This document shows, in pieces, positions 1 through 8,075 of a stretch of 63,091 bases of DNA (the first letter of the stretch is position 1; each line of letters begins with the position of its first letter). A model generated the notes under the pieces. It did not search any database, was not told the origin of the DNA, and saw only the letters and a program-made list of their open reading frames with translations. The stretch covers positions 1 through 63,091 of the forward strand of contig JABDCX010000009.1 of assembly GCA_013287915.1 (NCBI GenBank), in the 5' to 3' direction. The translations under genes and the position numbers were made by a program. This stretch comes from Chlamydiota bacterium. Lineage in GTDB: Bacteria; Chlamydiota; Chlamydiia; Chlamydiales; Parachlamydiaceae.

Positions 1-1175
1 TGATGGAGGGCAGCGAGTTCACGCTCTGTTAATATCACGCGTAGGCGAAGGCAAGCGGGCCCACCCCCATTTTCCATGCTTTGCCGCAAGTTGGTGTAAT
101 GGAGGGAGCGGATCGGGCAGTCGGGGTCAGCGACGAGCGCTTCGAGGTAGCGGTGTACCCCTTCGTGCATTTGACATTCTGTCGGAGCCAGCAGCGTGGT
201 CATCCCGTCGGGAAGGGTGAGGAGTTGTGAATTGAAGAGGTAAGTGGAGACGGCATCGGCTAAAGAAACGGATTTCGATTTCACTTCGATCAGGTAAGGG
301 GAAGTATCGCATTGCTCTTCTAAAGTGGTGTGCAGATCTTCCAGAAAGAGCTCTTTGTTGGCAAACGCCTGTTCGTGGAAGAAGAGGAGATTTTCGTTGG
401 ACACAGCCACGACATCGTTGTGGAAGGCGCCAGCATCGATGGCATCGGGGTGTTGCTGCACAAAAAGGAGGCGCTTAGGAAGGATTTGGTGTCGACGCGC
501 TAAGGCTCGGCACGCTTCGTAGGTTTGCCGTGCGGGATATTTTTTTGGAATAAAGCGGTTTGGTTGCAGGGCATATTTTCCAAAGACGAATACCTGCACG
601 CCAGGCGCGTTCAATCTCTTACACATCCGAAAATGATTGGCAGCCCCTTCGTCGGCAAAGACAGTTCCTTCGGGAAGAGGGCTGTGGACGATGAAGTAGT
701 GTTGGTCGTGAAAGATCTTTCTCAACACAGTTTCTGTTGTGGAAGCTTCGATGGAGCGGTGGAACATCGTGCTGAGGTTTGCGACGGAAATGTGCATGTG
801 CAGGTCGTCGTTGTCTTGGGAAGGGGAGACCGTAGCCGCATTGGCAGTCCACATCGCCGCTGAGGAACTGACAGAGGCAAGGATCTCTTTATTTTCTTTA
901 AAGGCAGCAGCAACCATAGCGGCATCGCTACCCCGGAATCCTAGGGCGTGCAGGGTAGGAAGGTGAGGCCTTTCATGTGGTGGCAAGACGGCTTGCTTAA
1001 TCCCTAAGTCAGATAAGAATTTCATTTTTTCAAGGCCTTGAAGCGCCGCCTCGCGCGGATTGGAAACTTGATGCTTGAACGTCTGAGAAGCGACATTTCC
1101 GTAGGACAAGCCACCATAGTTGTGTGTGGGTCCCACGATCCCTTCAAAGTTGACTTCAAACGCTTGGTTATTCAC
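1..1175 (-). CDS. astB: N-succinylarginine dihydrolase AstB, 3' end outside the window
   Basis: AstB hydrolyses N2-succinylarginine to N2-succinylornithine, CO2 and ammonia in the arginine succinyltransferase (AST) pathway. The reverse strand is open for 391 codons from a GTG at 1175 to the window edge, so the C-terminus is missing (E. coli AstB is about 447 residues). Visible motifs are a start resembling EVNFEGIVGPTHNYGG, ADEGAANH with Glu at about residue 176, AIDAGAFHNDVV with His at about 252, and NGGGPACLRLRV with Cys at about 375. These match the Glu/His/Cys catalytic set of this pentein-fold family. GGAGGAG lies just upstream of the GTG, and the start overlaps the end of the astD remnant by 8 bases, the astD-astB order of proteobacterial AST operons. 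Forward-strand reading frames here are shadows. Family assignment is strong; activity is untested because the upstream gene is broken. Confidence 0.93.
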   Translation of the reverse strand, partial: MNNQAFEVNFEGIVGPTHNYGGLSYGNVASQTFKHQVSNPREAALQGLEKMKFLSDLGIKQAVLPPHERPHLPTLHALGFRGSDAAMVAAAFKENKEILASVSSSAAMWTANAATVSPSQDNDDLHMHISVANLSTMFHRSIEASTTETVLRKIFHDQHYFIVHSPLPEGTVFADEGAANHFRMCKRLNAPGVQVFVFGKYALQPNRFIPKKYPARQTYEACRALARRHQILPKRLLFVQQHPDAIDAGAFHNDVVAVSNENLLFFHEQAFANKELFLEDLHTTLEEQCDTSPYLIEVKSKSVSLADAVSTYLFNSQLLTLPDGMTTLLAPTECQMHEGVHRYLEALVADPDCPIRSLHYTNLRQSMENGGGPACLRLRVILTERELAALH

Positions 1176-1734
1176 AACACTCCTCCGCTGAAGTTGAGGG
1201 AGGAAGATAGCCGATGCCGGGCAGTTTTTGCTGCGGAAGCATCAGCTTGAGCGATTCTAGGGATGCTGTGGGATAAGAGCAGTAGTCTGCTGCCCAATAG
1301 CCGCTGGGGCGATGGTTGCCGCTTCTGCCAATTCCACCAAACGGTGCATGACCACTGGCGCCTGTCAAAGGGGTATTCCAGTTGATGACACCTGCGCGGA
1401 TGCGCGTGTGGAACAGATCGAATTCTTCTTGACTATCGCTCAATAAACCAGACGAAAGGCCGTACGAGGTGTTGTTGGCCTCATCGATCGACTCTTCGAG
1501 AGAATCGGTGCGAAAGAGTTGGAGCACAGGACCGAAAATCTCTTCGTCGACCCGTTTTGAAGCAGCTGTCATGTCGACGATTCCGGGGGAGAGAAAGGCT
1601 TTTCCAAGGGGCAGCTCTTTGAGAGGAAGAAGGGGAGTGCCTCCCAGTTTGAGCAGCTGCCCTAGACGAACTGACCCGCATCCTCTCCCTCGGCCCCATC
1701 TACTCCTTCCAAAAGAAACCCACCGATTAGACAA
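1168..1734 (-). pseudogene. astD: Remnant of succinylglutamate semialdehyde dehydrogenase AstD (C-terminal third)
   Basis: The 188-codon frame matches the end of AstD, the NAD-dependent aldehyde dehydrogenase of the AST pathway. It reads LGGTPLL, TPGI-like SPGIVDMT, DEEIFGPVLQ, the NNTSYGLSSGL motif, NWNTPLTGA, APFGGIGRSGNHRPS and a C-terminal AADYC segment. A complete AstD has about 490 residues. The NAD-binding half and the catalytic cysteine are absent. The first 25 or so residues (arginine/glycine rich) do not fit the family, and segments resembling it fall in another frame, which suggests frameshifts near 1650-1700. Upstream of 1735 the DNA is AT-rich and non-coding. The intact 3' part couples translationally into astB. 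I see this as a decayed gene, with its 5' two thirds deleted or replaced. Confidence 0.85.
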
Positions 1735-1959
1735 AATAATTACCGATCATCCTCTGACAAACTGTTATAAATTAACACTATTTTAATAAATTATATTTCT
1801 TTATTTAAAATTATTAATATACAAATAAATTATATGAATATATAATATGTAAGTAGATAGTAACAGATTTATTCACTGATGCTTGTGAATAAATATGCGC
1901 GTTAGGCAGCAAAAATGCGTGCTTAACTCCATTTTTTGCAAATGGATTTGGAGGTTGTT
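1735..1959. other. AT-rich gap between the astD remnant and the next gene
   Basis: This stretch contains long A/T runs with no coding potential. Apart from the 1867-1894 palindrome and the ribosome binding site at 1950-1954, nothing recognisable is present. Its composition contrasts sharply with astB and may mark the junction where the 5' part of astD was lost. Confidence 0.6.
1867..1894. promoter_or_regulatory. Perfect 10-bp inverted repeat upstream of the 1960 gene
   Basis: ATTTATTCAC (1867-1876) and GTGAATAAAT (1885-1894) are perfect inverted copies separated by 8 bases. The dyad lies about 65 bases before the next start codon in an AT-rich gap. It has no following T-run, so a DNA-binding site for a dimeric regulator is at least as likely as a terminator. 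The binding factor is unknown. Confidence 0.45.
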
Positions 1960-2808
1960 ATGAGTATAGGTAGCACTGGTGACGGTAATATACGTAATTA
2001 CGGTGGGCCGACATTAAATAAAATAATATACACAAAGACAGAAGAGGGAACGGCAGTTGATACCTCTAAGCGATTCACAACCTATTGCAATAATCTTACT
2101 AACACTGCTACGAAGGTAAATAAAGAGCTAAATAAAAATTGGGGAGGACCAGGTCTTTGCGGAAAAGTTGCTAGATCTATTGGTCGTATCATAGGCGTTA
2201 TAGGCCATTCGAATAGTCTCTATAGGAATGAATTAAGAGCCGTATCCAAAGAAATGGCTAAAACCCTCATAACAATTGATCATAGTATAGCTGAAATGAA
2301 AGATGCTCTAGATAAGATGGGCCAATCAATCAGGGATCCGAAAGGCGCAAGCGTCGCTTTACAACAGCAAGGTTTTCCAGAGGAACGTAAGAAATTAACA
2401 GATGAGATAAAAAAATTAGAAAACCTAAAATTAAATATTGACAACACTATGTCCTCAATTAACATAAGAATAGGTAATGAGGATCAATCCAGAAGATCTG
2501 AAAAGCTCACCGCTACAGAAATGAAGAAATATAAGACCGATTCCTACGATGACTACGATGCTAAAACAAAAGTTTTCAACGCTAAAATAAAAAAACAAAA
2601 ACGGGAGGCTTCTGGAATCGCAACCACAGGGGGAGGCAAACGTGCAGTCCTTGATCAGAGTTTTGTAAGTTTTTTAATGGAATGCAATATAAAACAAGTC
2701 GGTTATAAAAAAGGTATGCTTTTTGGTTACAACAGACAAGAAAATGCAGATAAAATGCGTCACATAGAACATAAAGAGAAAAAACCAGCAAAAAATGAGA
2801 GTGTATGA
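1960..2808 (+). CDS. Hypothetical protein, possible cargo of the adjacent TPR chaperone-like protein
   Basis: This is a 282-residue protein of no recognised family. The frame is open from a TTG at 1936, but GGAGG at 1950-1954 points to the ATG at 1960. The product is hydrophilic and lysine rich. It starts with a Ser/Gly/Thr/Asn-rich segment, has a helical middle (about residues 95-165, heptad-like) and ends in a strongly basic tail. No signal peptide or clear membrane segment is visible. The gene is more AT-rich than astB or ispD. Its stop overlaps the next start (ATGATG context at 2805-2808), so the two are translationally coupled. Because the next gene resembles a type III secretion chaperone, a secreted substrate is plausible, but this is inference from context only. 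Confidence 0.75.
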   Translation: MSIGSTGDGNIRNYGGPTLNKIIYTKTEEGTAVDTSKRFTTYCNNLTNTATKVNKELNKNWGGPGLCGKVARSIGRIIGVIGHSNSLYRNELRAVSKEMAKTLITIDHSIAEMKDALDKMGQSIRDPKGASVALQQQGFPEERKKLTDEIKKLENLKLNIDNTMSSINIRIGNEDQSRRSEKLTATEMKKYKTDSYDDYDAKTKVFNAKIKKQKREASGIATTGGGKRAVLDQSFVSFLMECNIKQVGYKKGMLFGYNRQENADKMRHIEHKEKKPAKNESV

Positions 2809-3512
2809 TGGAAGATGATCAAGAGAGTGGGAAAACAGACCATTTGATCGATGAAGTGTGCCAAAGCGAGTATATGCCAACGCCATTGGAAAGCTATGAA
2901 ACTTTCAAGAGAAAAAAGAAACTATCACTGGACCAGGAAACGGATCAGTTAATACCAAACCTGATCAGAGGGGTGATGCTCTACACCTTAATTGACAGCG
3001 GAAATGAACGGATCGGGAAAGTTTTAGAAAAGCTCTTGGATCTGGATAAACACCCTGCCATGCAAGAGTTGAGCTTAGAGAATTTATCAAAAACCTTTTC
3101 CGAGCAAAATCTCTTTGGACTGACACCAGAAGATTATGTCCAAATGATCAACACAGCCGATGCTGTTTGTGAAATGGGAAGGCCGGAAGAAGCGATTGCC
3201 ATGTACCAGGCTTTGACAGTGCTCTTTCCAACGTTCTATGAGAGCTGGTTGAAATTAGCAGACACACAAAGCAAGCTCGATTTTGATTACCGAAGAATTT
3301 TAGATATTTACGATCAGTGCCTCAAAATCTTTGACAACCCGCAGGTGTATGTGATGCAAGGGCTTTGCCATGTCAAAGGGCAAGAGCTCAAGCTTGCCGA
3401 AGAGAGCTTTAACAAAGCCCTTGAGCAGTGCGACGTGCATAACACACCAGAACTCAAGGCGGAAATCACGACCTTGTTAGCTGAGATGAAGCCCCCTGAG
3501 GCAGCAAGTTAA
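2805..3512 (+). CDS. TPR protein resembling SycD/LcrH-type type III secretion chaperones
   Basis: The 235-residue protein has an acidic N-terminal half and a C-terminal half (about 115-215) with tetratricopeptide-like repeats. A segment starting NLFGLTPEDYVQMI is followed by CEMGRPEEAIAMYQAL, then a paired helix containing FPTFYESWLKLAD, then a third repeat ending in EESFNKALEQC. This arrangement of about three TPRs resembles the SycD/LcrH class of chaperones for translocators and effectors, although those are usually about 160 residues, so the long N-terminus is unusual. The start at 2805 or 2808 overlaps the end of the preceding gene, an arrangement typical of chaperone/cargo pairs. A generic TPR scaffold is the alternative. 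Confidence 0.7.
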   Translation: MMEDDQESGKTDHLIDEVCQSEYMPTPLESYETFKRKKKLSLDQETDQLIPNLIRGVMLYTLIDSGNERIGKVLEKLLDLDKHPAMQELSLENLSKTFSEQNLFGLTPEDYVQMINTADAVCEMGRPEEAIAMYQALTVLFPTFYESWLKLADTQSKLDFDYRRILDIYDQCLKIFDNPQVYVMQGLCHVKGQELKLAEESFNKALEQCDVHNTPELKAEITTLLAEMKPPEAAS

Positions 3513-5533
3513 AAGAGTTCGTGGCGATATAAATCCCTTACAAGTCTGATCAGCTCCTCTTGCAGCGGCTCGATGCGATGAAGGGCCTCCGCATTTAAAG
3601 CTTGCGACAGACTTTGCAAAACCCGGCTTAACTTTTCCATTTTTCTAAAAATCAAAATCCGATGAAAGTTGATCCTTTCAATAAATGTCAAATCGGAAAA
3701 ATGTTTTGCAATCAATGCCAGAATGCCTGTCTCGTCAATGTGGCCACCCGCAAAGAAACTCCAATCCGTATATCCGGCAAAATCCAATACTCTCACATCT
3801 GATCTCATGTCAGGCAGGTCGATGAACATCGGCTTGCCCTTGACATATTGAAGATCAGATGGCTTCAAATCGCCGTGGATGAGGTGAACCGGAAGATTCC
3901 TATAGCAGTTCTGAAAAAGGTCAGACTTAAAGTATTGGGCAAAATCAAAAACTTTAGTCCACATCCGTGAGCTGAATATGGCTGAGTTCCACTGTTTTAA
4001 TTGGTCATCTTCAAAATACGAAAACCGGCCCAAAAACTCATCAAGACGCGATTTAGAGAGTTTTTTAGTTAAGAAATTATTTTGTGCATAGAGATGAAAG
4101 GCAACTGAAAACGCGAGCAGCTCTTTAAAGGAAAATCGACTCTTGAGTGTCTCTTGATCCGCATCTGGCATCAGATATTGGGAGCAGGCATACGTGTGAC
4201 GCCCCACGACTGTTAAATACGCATTGGCCTTGTTTTTTAAAGGACGCAAAATGCGCTTAAACCCCTCCATTCGCATCAATTTCAGTGCCTTAAGTCGCAT
4301 TTTTGCAAAGTCTGAAGATTCTTCAACTCTAAAAATAACCACCGGGACTTTCCCTTCAGCTGTCTCTTCAGTAACAACCACGTGAGATTGAGGATCACTT
4401 GGATCTAGCTTCGTAAAGGTCACGTTCACGCTGACATCGAAGTCCTGTTTTAACATCACTTGATGGTTATACAAATCAACTAAGCTATCCCCTTTCAAGC
4501 CCTCGTAAATCTTTTCTGCGGTAGGGTATGTGGTTGTGGTATAGGAGGGGCCCTGAGAGTGTCTGAGGATCCCAAGCAACGTCATCAAATCAGTTGGCAA
4601 TTTTCTTTCTTGTAGCATTTGAGGGCTTACAACATAGGTCTCTCTGTTGCTATTCTCCAAATGACTTCCCCAAGATTCTTTTAACCAATTGCTATACTCG
4701 CCGGTCACTAAAACAGTTGCAATACTCTTTTCTAAAACAAGTGCTTTTTCTATTTCTCCACACACATCTTCAACAAAAGCATCAAAATGGGTTTGATAAA
4801 GGTCGCTCTGTACGAAATGATCAAAAGACTTCTCATCTCCAAATACTTGATCGAAAAACTCTGCTTCTAACAGGCAAAGAGGGGTCGCAAATCCAGGATA
4901 GTTTAAGAGGTTAGAAAGTTTTGGATACAGCAGATTCATTGCCTTTAACTCAAGCGCCACGATGTGGTTGAGGCCCTTGATTAAGGCCACTTTGAGCGTC
5001 GGTCCAAGAGTCACAGATAGCACCGGAAAAGCAGGACATATTTTCTCAAACTTTAAAAATTCCAAAGCCCCGATTGCCCATGAAGTGGAGTCTCTCTCGA
5101 TTACCACAGGCGCTAGAGCCTCCCCTTCCAAGTTTTTCTTAAGATTTTTCAAAACATGCTGCTGACCCAATAGAGGATTGTAAGAACGGTTTACAGTCGT
5201 GCAGCAAATGGAAAGTAAGACTAAATCGCGGTGTTGATTGACTAAACCATGATGGGGCTCTTCTCTCGATGGATGAAAAAGGGCCGCAAAATCGTGCCGT
5301 CGCAAGAGGGTATTATTCAAAACGAGCACATGGGCACTTTTAAGAGAATCAAAAGAGAGCGGCACCCTTAACCTTGCGATCTTGAACGCTTCATGAGCGA
5401 CCTCAATACACAACACAGTTGTTTGGCGTGAAATGTGCAAAAATGCTTTTTCCAAAGCCATCGCTCGTCGATAAGCTCGATCTTCAAATTTACTAACAAG
5501 TGTAAAAATATCGCCTTTGCAAATCTTATTCAT
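3509..5533 (-). CDS. Large hypothetical protein with a C-terminal APH/choline-kinase-like motif
   Basis: This 674-residue protein converges on the TPR gene, with a 4-base overlap of 3' ends. The N-terminal two thirds are not recognised. Near residue 560 it reads LIHGDLKPSDLQY followed by PMFIDLPDMR. This resembles the catalytic loop (HGDxxxxN) and metal-binding ID-x-x-D of aminoglycoside phosphotransferase/choline kinase-like enzymes. The usual Asn of the loop is Asp here (HGDLKPSD), so catalysis is uncertain. No signal peptide or clear transmembrane span is seen. It could be a small-molecule or protein kinase-like factor, or a degenerate pseudokinase. The ATG is followed by a hydrophilic start, and no strong Shine-Dalgarno is visible in the AT-rich leader. 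Confidence 0.75.
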   Translation of the reverse strand: MNKICKGDIFTLVSKFEDRAYRRAMALEKAFLHISRQTTVLCIEVAHEAFKIARLRVPLSFDSLKSAHVLVLNNTLLRRHDFAALFHPSREEPHHGLVNQHRDLVLLSICCTTVNRSYNPLLGQQHVLKNLKKNLEGEALAPVVIERDSTSWAIGALEFLKFEKICPAFPVLSVTLGPTLKVALIKGLNHIVALELKAMNLLYPKLSNLLNYPGFATPLCLLEAEFFDQVFGDEKSFDHFVQSDLYQTHFDAFVEDVCGEIEKALVLEKSIATVLVTGEYSNWLKESWGSHLENSNRETYVVSPQMLQERKLPTDLMTLLGILRHSQGPSYTTTTYPTAEKIYEGLKGDSLVDLYNHQVMLKQDFDVSVNVTFTKLDPSDPQSHVVVTEETAEGKVPVVIFRVEESSDFAKMRLKALKLMRMEGFKRILRPLKNKANAYLTVVGRHTYACSQYLMPDADQETLKSRFSFKELLAFSVAFHLYAQNNFLTKKLSKSRLDEFLGRFSYFEDDQLKQWNSAIFSSRMWTKVFDFAQYFKSDLFQNCYRNLPVHLIHGDLKPSDLQYVKGKPMFIDLPDMRSDVRVLDFAGYTDWSFFAGGHIDETGILALIAKHFSDLTFIERINFHRILIFRKMEKLSRVLQSLSQALNAEALHRIEPLQEELIRLVRDLYRHELF

Positions 5534-5632
5534 ATCAAACTATAAAAAAACAAATAATTTTAATATATTAAAAAACGTAATGAAATTGTAGCAGGAATAC
5601 CCTTTTAAGACAATAAAGTCCTGTCGCATCTT

Positions 5633-5654
5633 CGGGCACGGGCTCGTTCACGAA
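5633..5654. repeat. Dispersed GC-rich 22-bp repeat, copy 1
   Basis: This intergenic unit begins CGGGCACGGGCTCGTTCA. A second copy at 56185-56206 agrees at 20 of 22 positions. Both lie beyond the 3' end of a reverse-strand housekeeping gene (ispD here, ftsH there). Function unknown; it may be a REP-like element. Confidence 0.5.
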
Positions 5655-5673
5655 AAGGAAGAAATAGCCCATG

Positions 5674-6363
5674 CTACAGCTGCGGAGCAGCGGCAAAAGT
5701 CAACTGCTTGAAAATCTCATTGGCGATTGAAAGATCGCTTTTGACGGTGACTTTGATGTTCACGGGGTCTCCGGGCACAATTTTGACTTTATGCCCATAC
5801 ATCGCCACAATCTCGCTATCGTCTGTTGCAACAAAATACTTTTGCGCAATGGCCGATTCTAAAGCGTTTAGCAAAATATCCCGTTTGAAGCCCTGAGGCG
5901 TTTGGGCAATCCATGTCGTCTGGCGTGGCAACGACCTTTGAATGATTAAATCCTCTTCTGCATATTTTATTGTTGCAGTCGGGGCAATTGCCGTCATGGC
6001 AGCACCATGCTCTTCTGTTGCTAAAATCAGATTTTCAACAAGCCACACAGGAGTGAGAGGCCTGGCCCCATCGTGTGTGATAATGATCTTCCCGGTTGAC
6101 GCTTTCGCCCCGTTGTAGACCGACTCTATCCTTTCTGCTCCTCCTTCGACAATCTTGACGCGAAGGTGGTGTTTTTCAAAAAGGTCGCGATAAAACCCCA
6201 TATCTGCTTTGCGCGCAGCCACAATCATCTCATCGATTTTGCTGCATTGCGCAAATTGCTCAACTGTTCTGATAATAAGCGGTTTTCCGGCAATCTCTAA
6301 AAGAAGCTTATTTTCCCCAAACCGCGTGGAATTTCCGGCGGCTGTAATGACAAGAGAGATCAT
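5674..6363 (-). CDS. ispD: 2-C-methyl-D-erythritol 4-phosphate cytidylyltransferase
   Basis: IspD transfers CMP from CTP to MEP in the third step of the non-mevalonate isoprenoid pathway in the cytoplasm. The 229-residue product has the expected length and the N-terminal nucleotide-binding signature ITAAGNSTRFGENK. It also has IITHDGARP, QTPQGF and ATDDSEIV, all hallmarks of the family. Its ATG overlaps the stop of dxr by four bases, so both are probably made from one transcript. The C-terminal few residues (after FKQLTF) are a short Ala/Pro-rich tail. Confidence 0.96.
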   Translation of the reverse strand: MISLVITAAGNSTRFGENKLLLEIAGKPLIIRTVEQFAQCSKIDEMIVAARKADMGFYRDLFEKHHLRVKIVEGGAERIESVYNGAKASTGKIIITHDGARPLTPVWLVENLILATEEHGAAMTAIAPTATIKYAEEDLIIQRSLPRQTTWIAQTPQGFKRDILLNALESAIAQKYFVATDDSEIVAMYGHKVKIVPGDPVNIKVTVKSDLSIANEIFKQLTFAAAPQL

Positions 6364-7496
6364 CCTAACAAAACCTCCCTGGCAGTTTCTTGAGCCTCTT
6401 TTTCAGCCTGAATGATCTGGTGAATATCGGGCTTTAAAATATTTTTTGTTTTTTGAAGAGTGGCTGCGATGACTCTTGGAATGTCCATAAAGCCGATTTT
6501 CTTTTCGCTAAAGGCTTTGACAGCAACATGGTCTGCCCCATGAAGCACGGCCGGCATGATCCCCCCCATTTCGAGTGCCAAGTGGCCAAGCTTCAAGCAG
6601 GGAAACTTTTCAAAAGCCGGCTTTTCAAAACTCAATGTCATTCCATAAAGATCGGTAAATGAGGAAACGGTCGCATGCGTTCTTTCGGGGTAAAACAGGG
6701 CATATTGGGTATAGCGCCTCATGTCCGGAGTGCCAAGCTCTGTGATGATGCTCCCATCGTTAAACTCCACTAACGAGTGGCAGATATAGTTTGGGTGCAC
6801 AATCACTTTAATCTGCTCTGGCGTTGTGCCAAAGAGCCACTTCGCTTCGATGATTTCAAAACTCTTATTCATGCAGGTGGCACTGTCAATTGTGACTTTT
6901 GTTCCCATATTCCAAGCGGGCCTTGAAAAAATATCTTGCATCGTGACATTTTTAAGCTCCTCTTCATTCATGAGAGCAATTTTGCCTTTTCCCATCGTTA
7001 AATATAAGTTTCTGATCTCTGATTGCTTGCCCGATTTGAGCGATTGGAACAACGCTGAGTGTTCCGAGTCGATGGGGATAATGGTGGCTTGATGCTTTAA
7101 CGCTTCACTCATCACAATCTCGCCGGCAAGCACTAAAGTTTCCTTATTCGCAAGCCCGATCGTAGTTCCCTTTCTAATCGCAGCAAGAGTTGGAATCAGT
7201 CCTGCAGAACCCACCAACGCATTAATTAAGAGGTCGGTTCCAAGAATTGCGATCTGTTCAAGCCCTTTTTCCCCCGTGTAGACAGCGGCATCTGTTTTGA
7301 GAAGGCCCGCCTTTTGTTCATCTGCGATGCAAACAGCTTGCGGCTTAAACTCGTCGATCTGCTCTTGAAGCTTTTCTATATTGTGATGCGCTGTCAGCCC
7401 AACAATTTTGAATTTTTCAGAATGTTGCCTGACAATATCGAGCGCCTGTGTTCCGATAGAACCAGTCGAACCTAAAATAGTAATCCGTCTCACCAT
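6360..7496 (-). CDS. dxr: 1-deoxy-D-xylulose 5-phosphate reductoisomerase
   Basis: Dxr converts DXP to MEP with NADPH, the committed step of the MEP pathway. The N-terminus ITILGSTGSIGTQ is the NADPH-binding glycine-rich loop. LANKETLVLAG, PIDSEHSALFQ, ATCMNKSFEIIEA and IVHPNYICHSLVEF follow as metal- and substrate-binding motifs. I place the start at the ATG at 7496, which is preceded by GGAAGGGA at suitable spacing, rather than at the first possible start at 7520; this gives 378 residues. ispD follows with a 4-base overlap. Confidence 0.96.
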   Translation of the reverse strand: MVRRITILGSTGSIGTQALDIVRQHSEKFKIVGLTAHHNIEKLQEQIDEFKPQAVCIADEQKAGLLKTDAAVYTGEKGLEQIAILGTDLLINALVGSAGLIPTLAAIRKGTTIGLANKETLVLAGEIVMSEALKHQATIIPIDSEHSALFQSLKSGKQSEIRNLYLTMGKGKIALMNEEELKNVTMQDIFSRPAWNMGTKVTIDSATCMNKSFEIIEAKWLFGTTPEQIKVIVHPNYICHSLVEFNDGSIITELGTPDMRRYTQYALFYPERTHATVSSFTDLYGMTLSFEKPAFEKFPCLKLGHLALEMGGIMPAVLHGADHVAVKAFSEKKIGFMDIPRVIAATLQKTKNILKPDIHQIIQAEKEAQETAREVLLG

Positions 7497-7691
7497 AAAA
7501 TCCCTTCCACACGAAACCACCTATTTTCTCAATTTGAGCCATTTTATTGTAGCTTTATTCTTAAGAACCGTTCCCGCTGCGCCTCTACGAGGATCATCGA
7601 AGGGGCTCAGCAGGAAAGGCTCTCAGGTTTATCCGCTGGACAAAATTCACCCTGGATCACTAGAGTGATGACTATAGGAAGAGGAGGAAAA

Positions 7692-8072
7692 ATGAAAGCG
7701 CAGCTGATTGAAAGTGACTCAAGCTCGAGCGTCCTGAAAAACCTGCTGGATGAGGCGCGCGGCTGCACGGTTCAACTGTCTAATTGCAAGAACTCCGCCT
7801 TACAGTTTGCCTACAATAAAATCGACGCTCTCATACAAGTCATTGTTGCGGGAAAGGTATTTCTCGATGCTATCGAGACAGGGCACTACCGCGCTCCCGC
7901 CCTGTTATCAGAGCGAAAATCGACCTCATTTTCCATTTCCACGTGTTTTAACCCAGCTCCCACAATACCTCTAGCGGAACCTCACCTAGCCTCCGGAATT
8001 TATGCAATTGGCATGTTGGTCTATTTTGCGGCAATGGCTGGGTATTTTGGTGTGCCGAAGCCTTCACGCTAA
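7692..8072 (+). CDS. Small hypothetical protein with one C-terminal membrane segment
   Basis: This 126-residue protein belongs to no recognised family. The frame extends upstream to 7665, but GAGGAGG at 7681-7687 directly precedes the ATG at 7692, so that start is preferred. The N-terminal part is polar with several cysteines. The last 30 or so residues contain one hydrophobic span (GIYAIGMLVYFAAMAGYF). The stop is three bases before the start of the large oxidoreductase, so the two are probably co-transcribed. Whether it works with that enzyme, for example as a membrane anchor, is only a guess. Confidence 0.6.
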   Translation: MKAQLIESDSSSSVLKNLLDEARGCTVQLSNCKNSALQFAYNKIDALIQVIVAGKVFLDAIETGHYRAPALLSERKSTSFSISTCFNPAPTIPLAEPHLASGIYAIGMLVYFAAMAGYFGVPKPSR

Positions 8073-8075
8073 AAT

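Noticed and set aside
325-1250. Several forward-strand reading frames of 65-112 codons in the first 1.3 kb
   Set aside because: They lie over a continuous reverse-strand astB frame with clear family motifs, so they are shadows.
3669-5165. Forward-strand frames over the 674-residue gene
   Set aside because: No ribosome binding sites or recognisable products; the reverse frame is uninterrupted over 2 kb.
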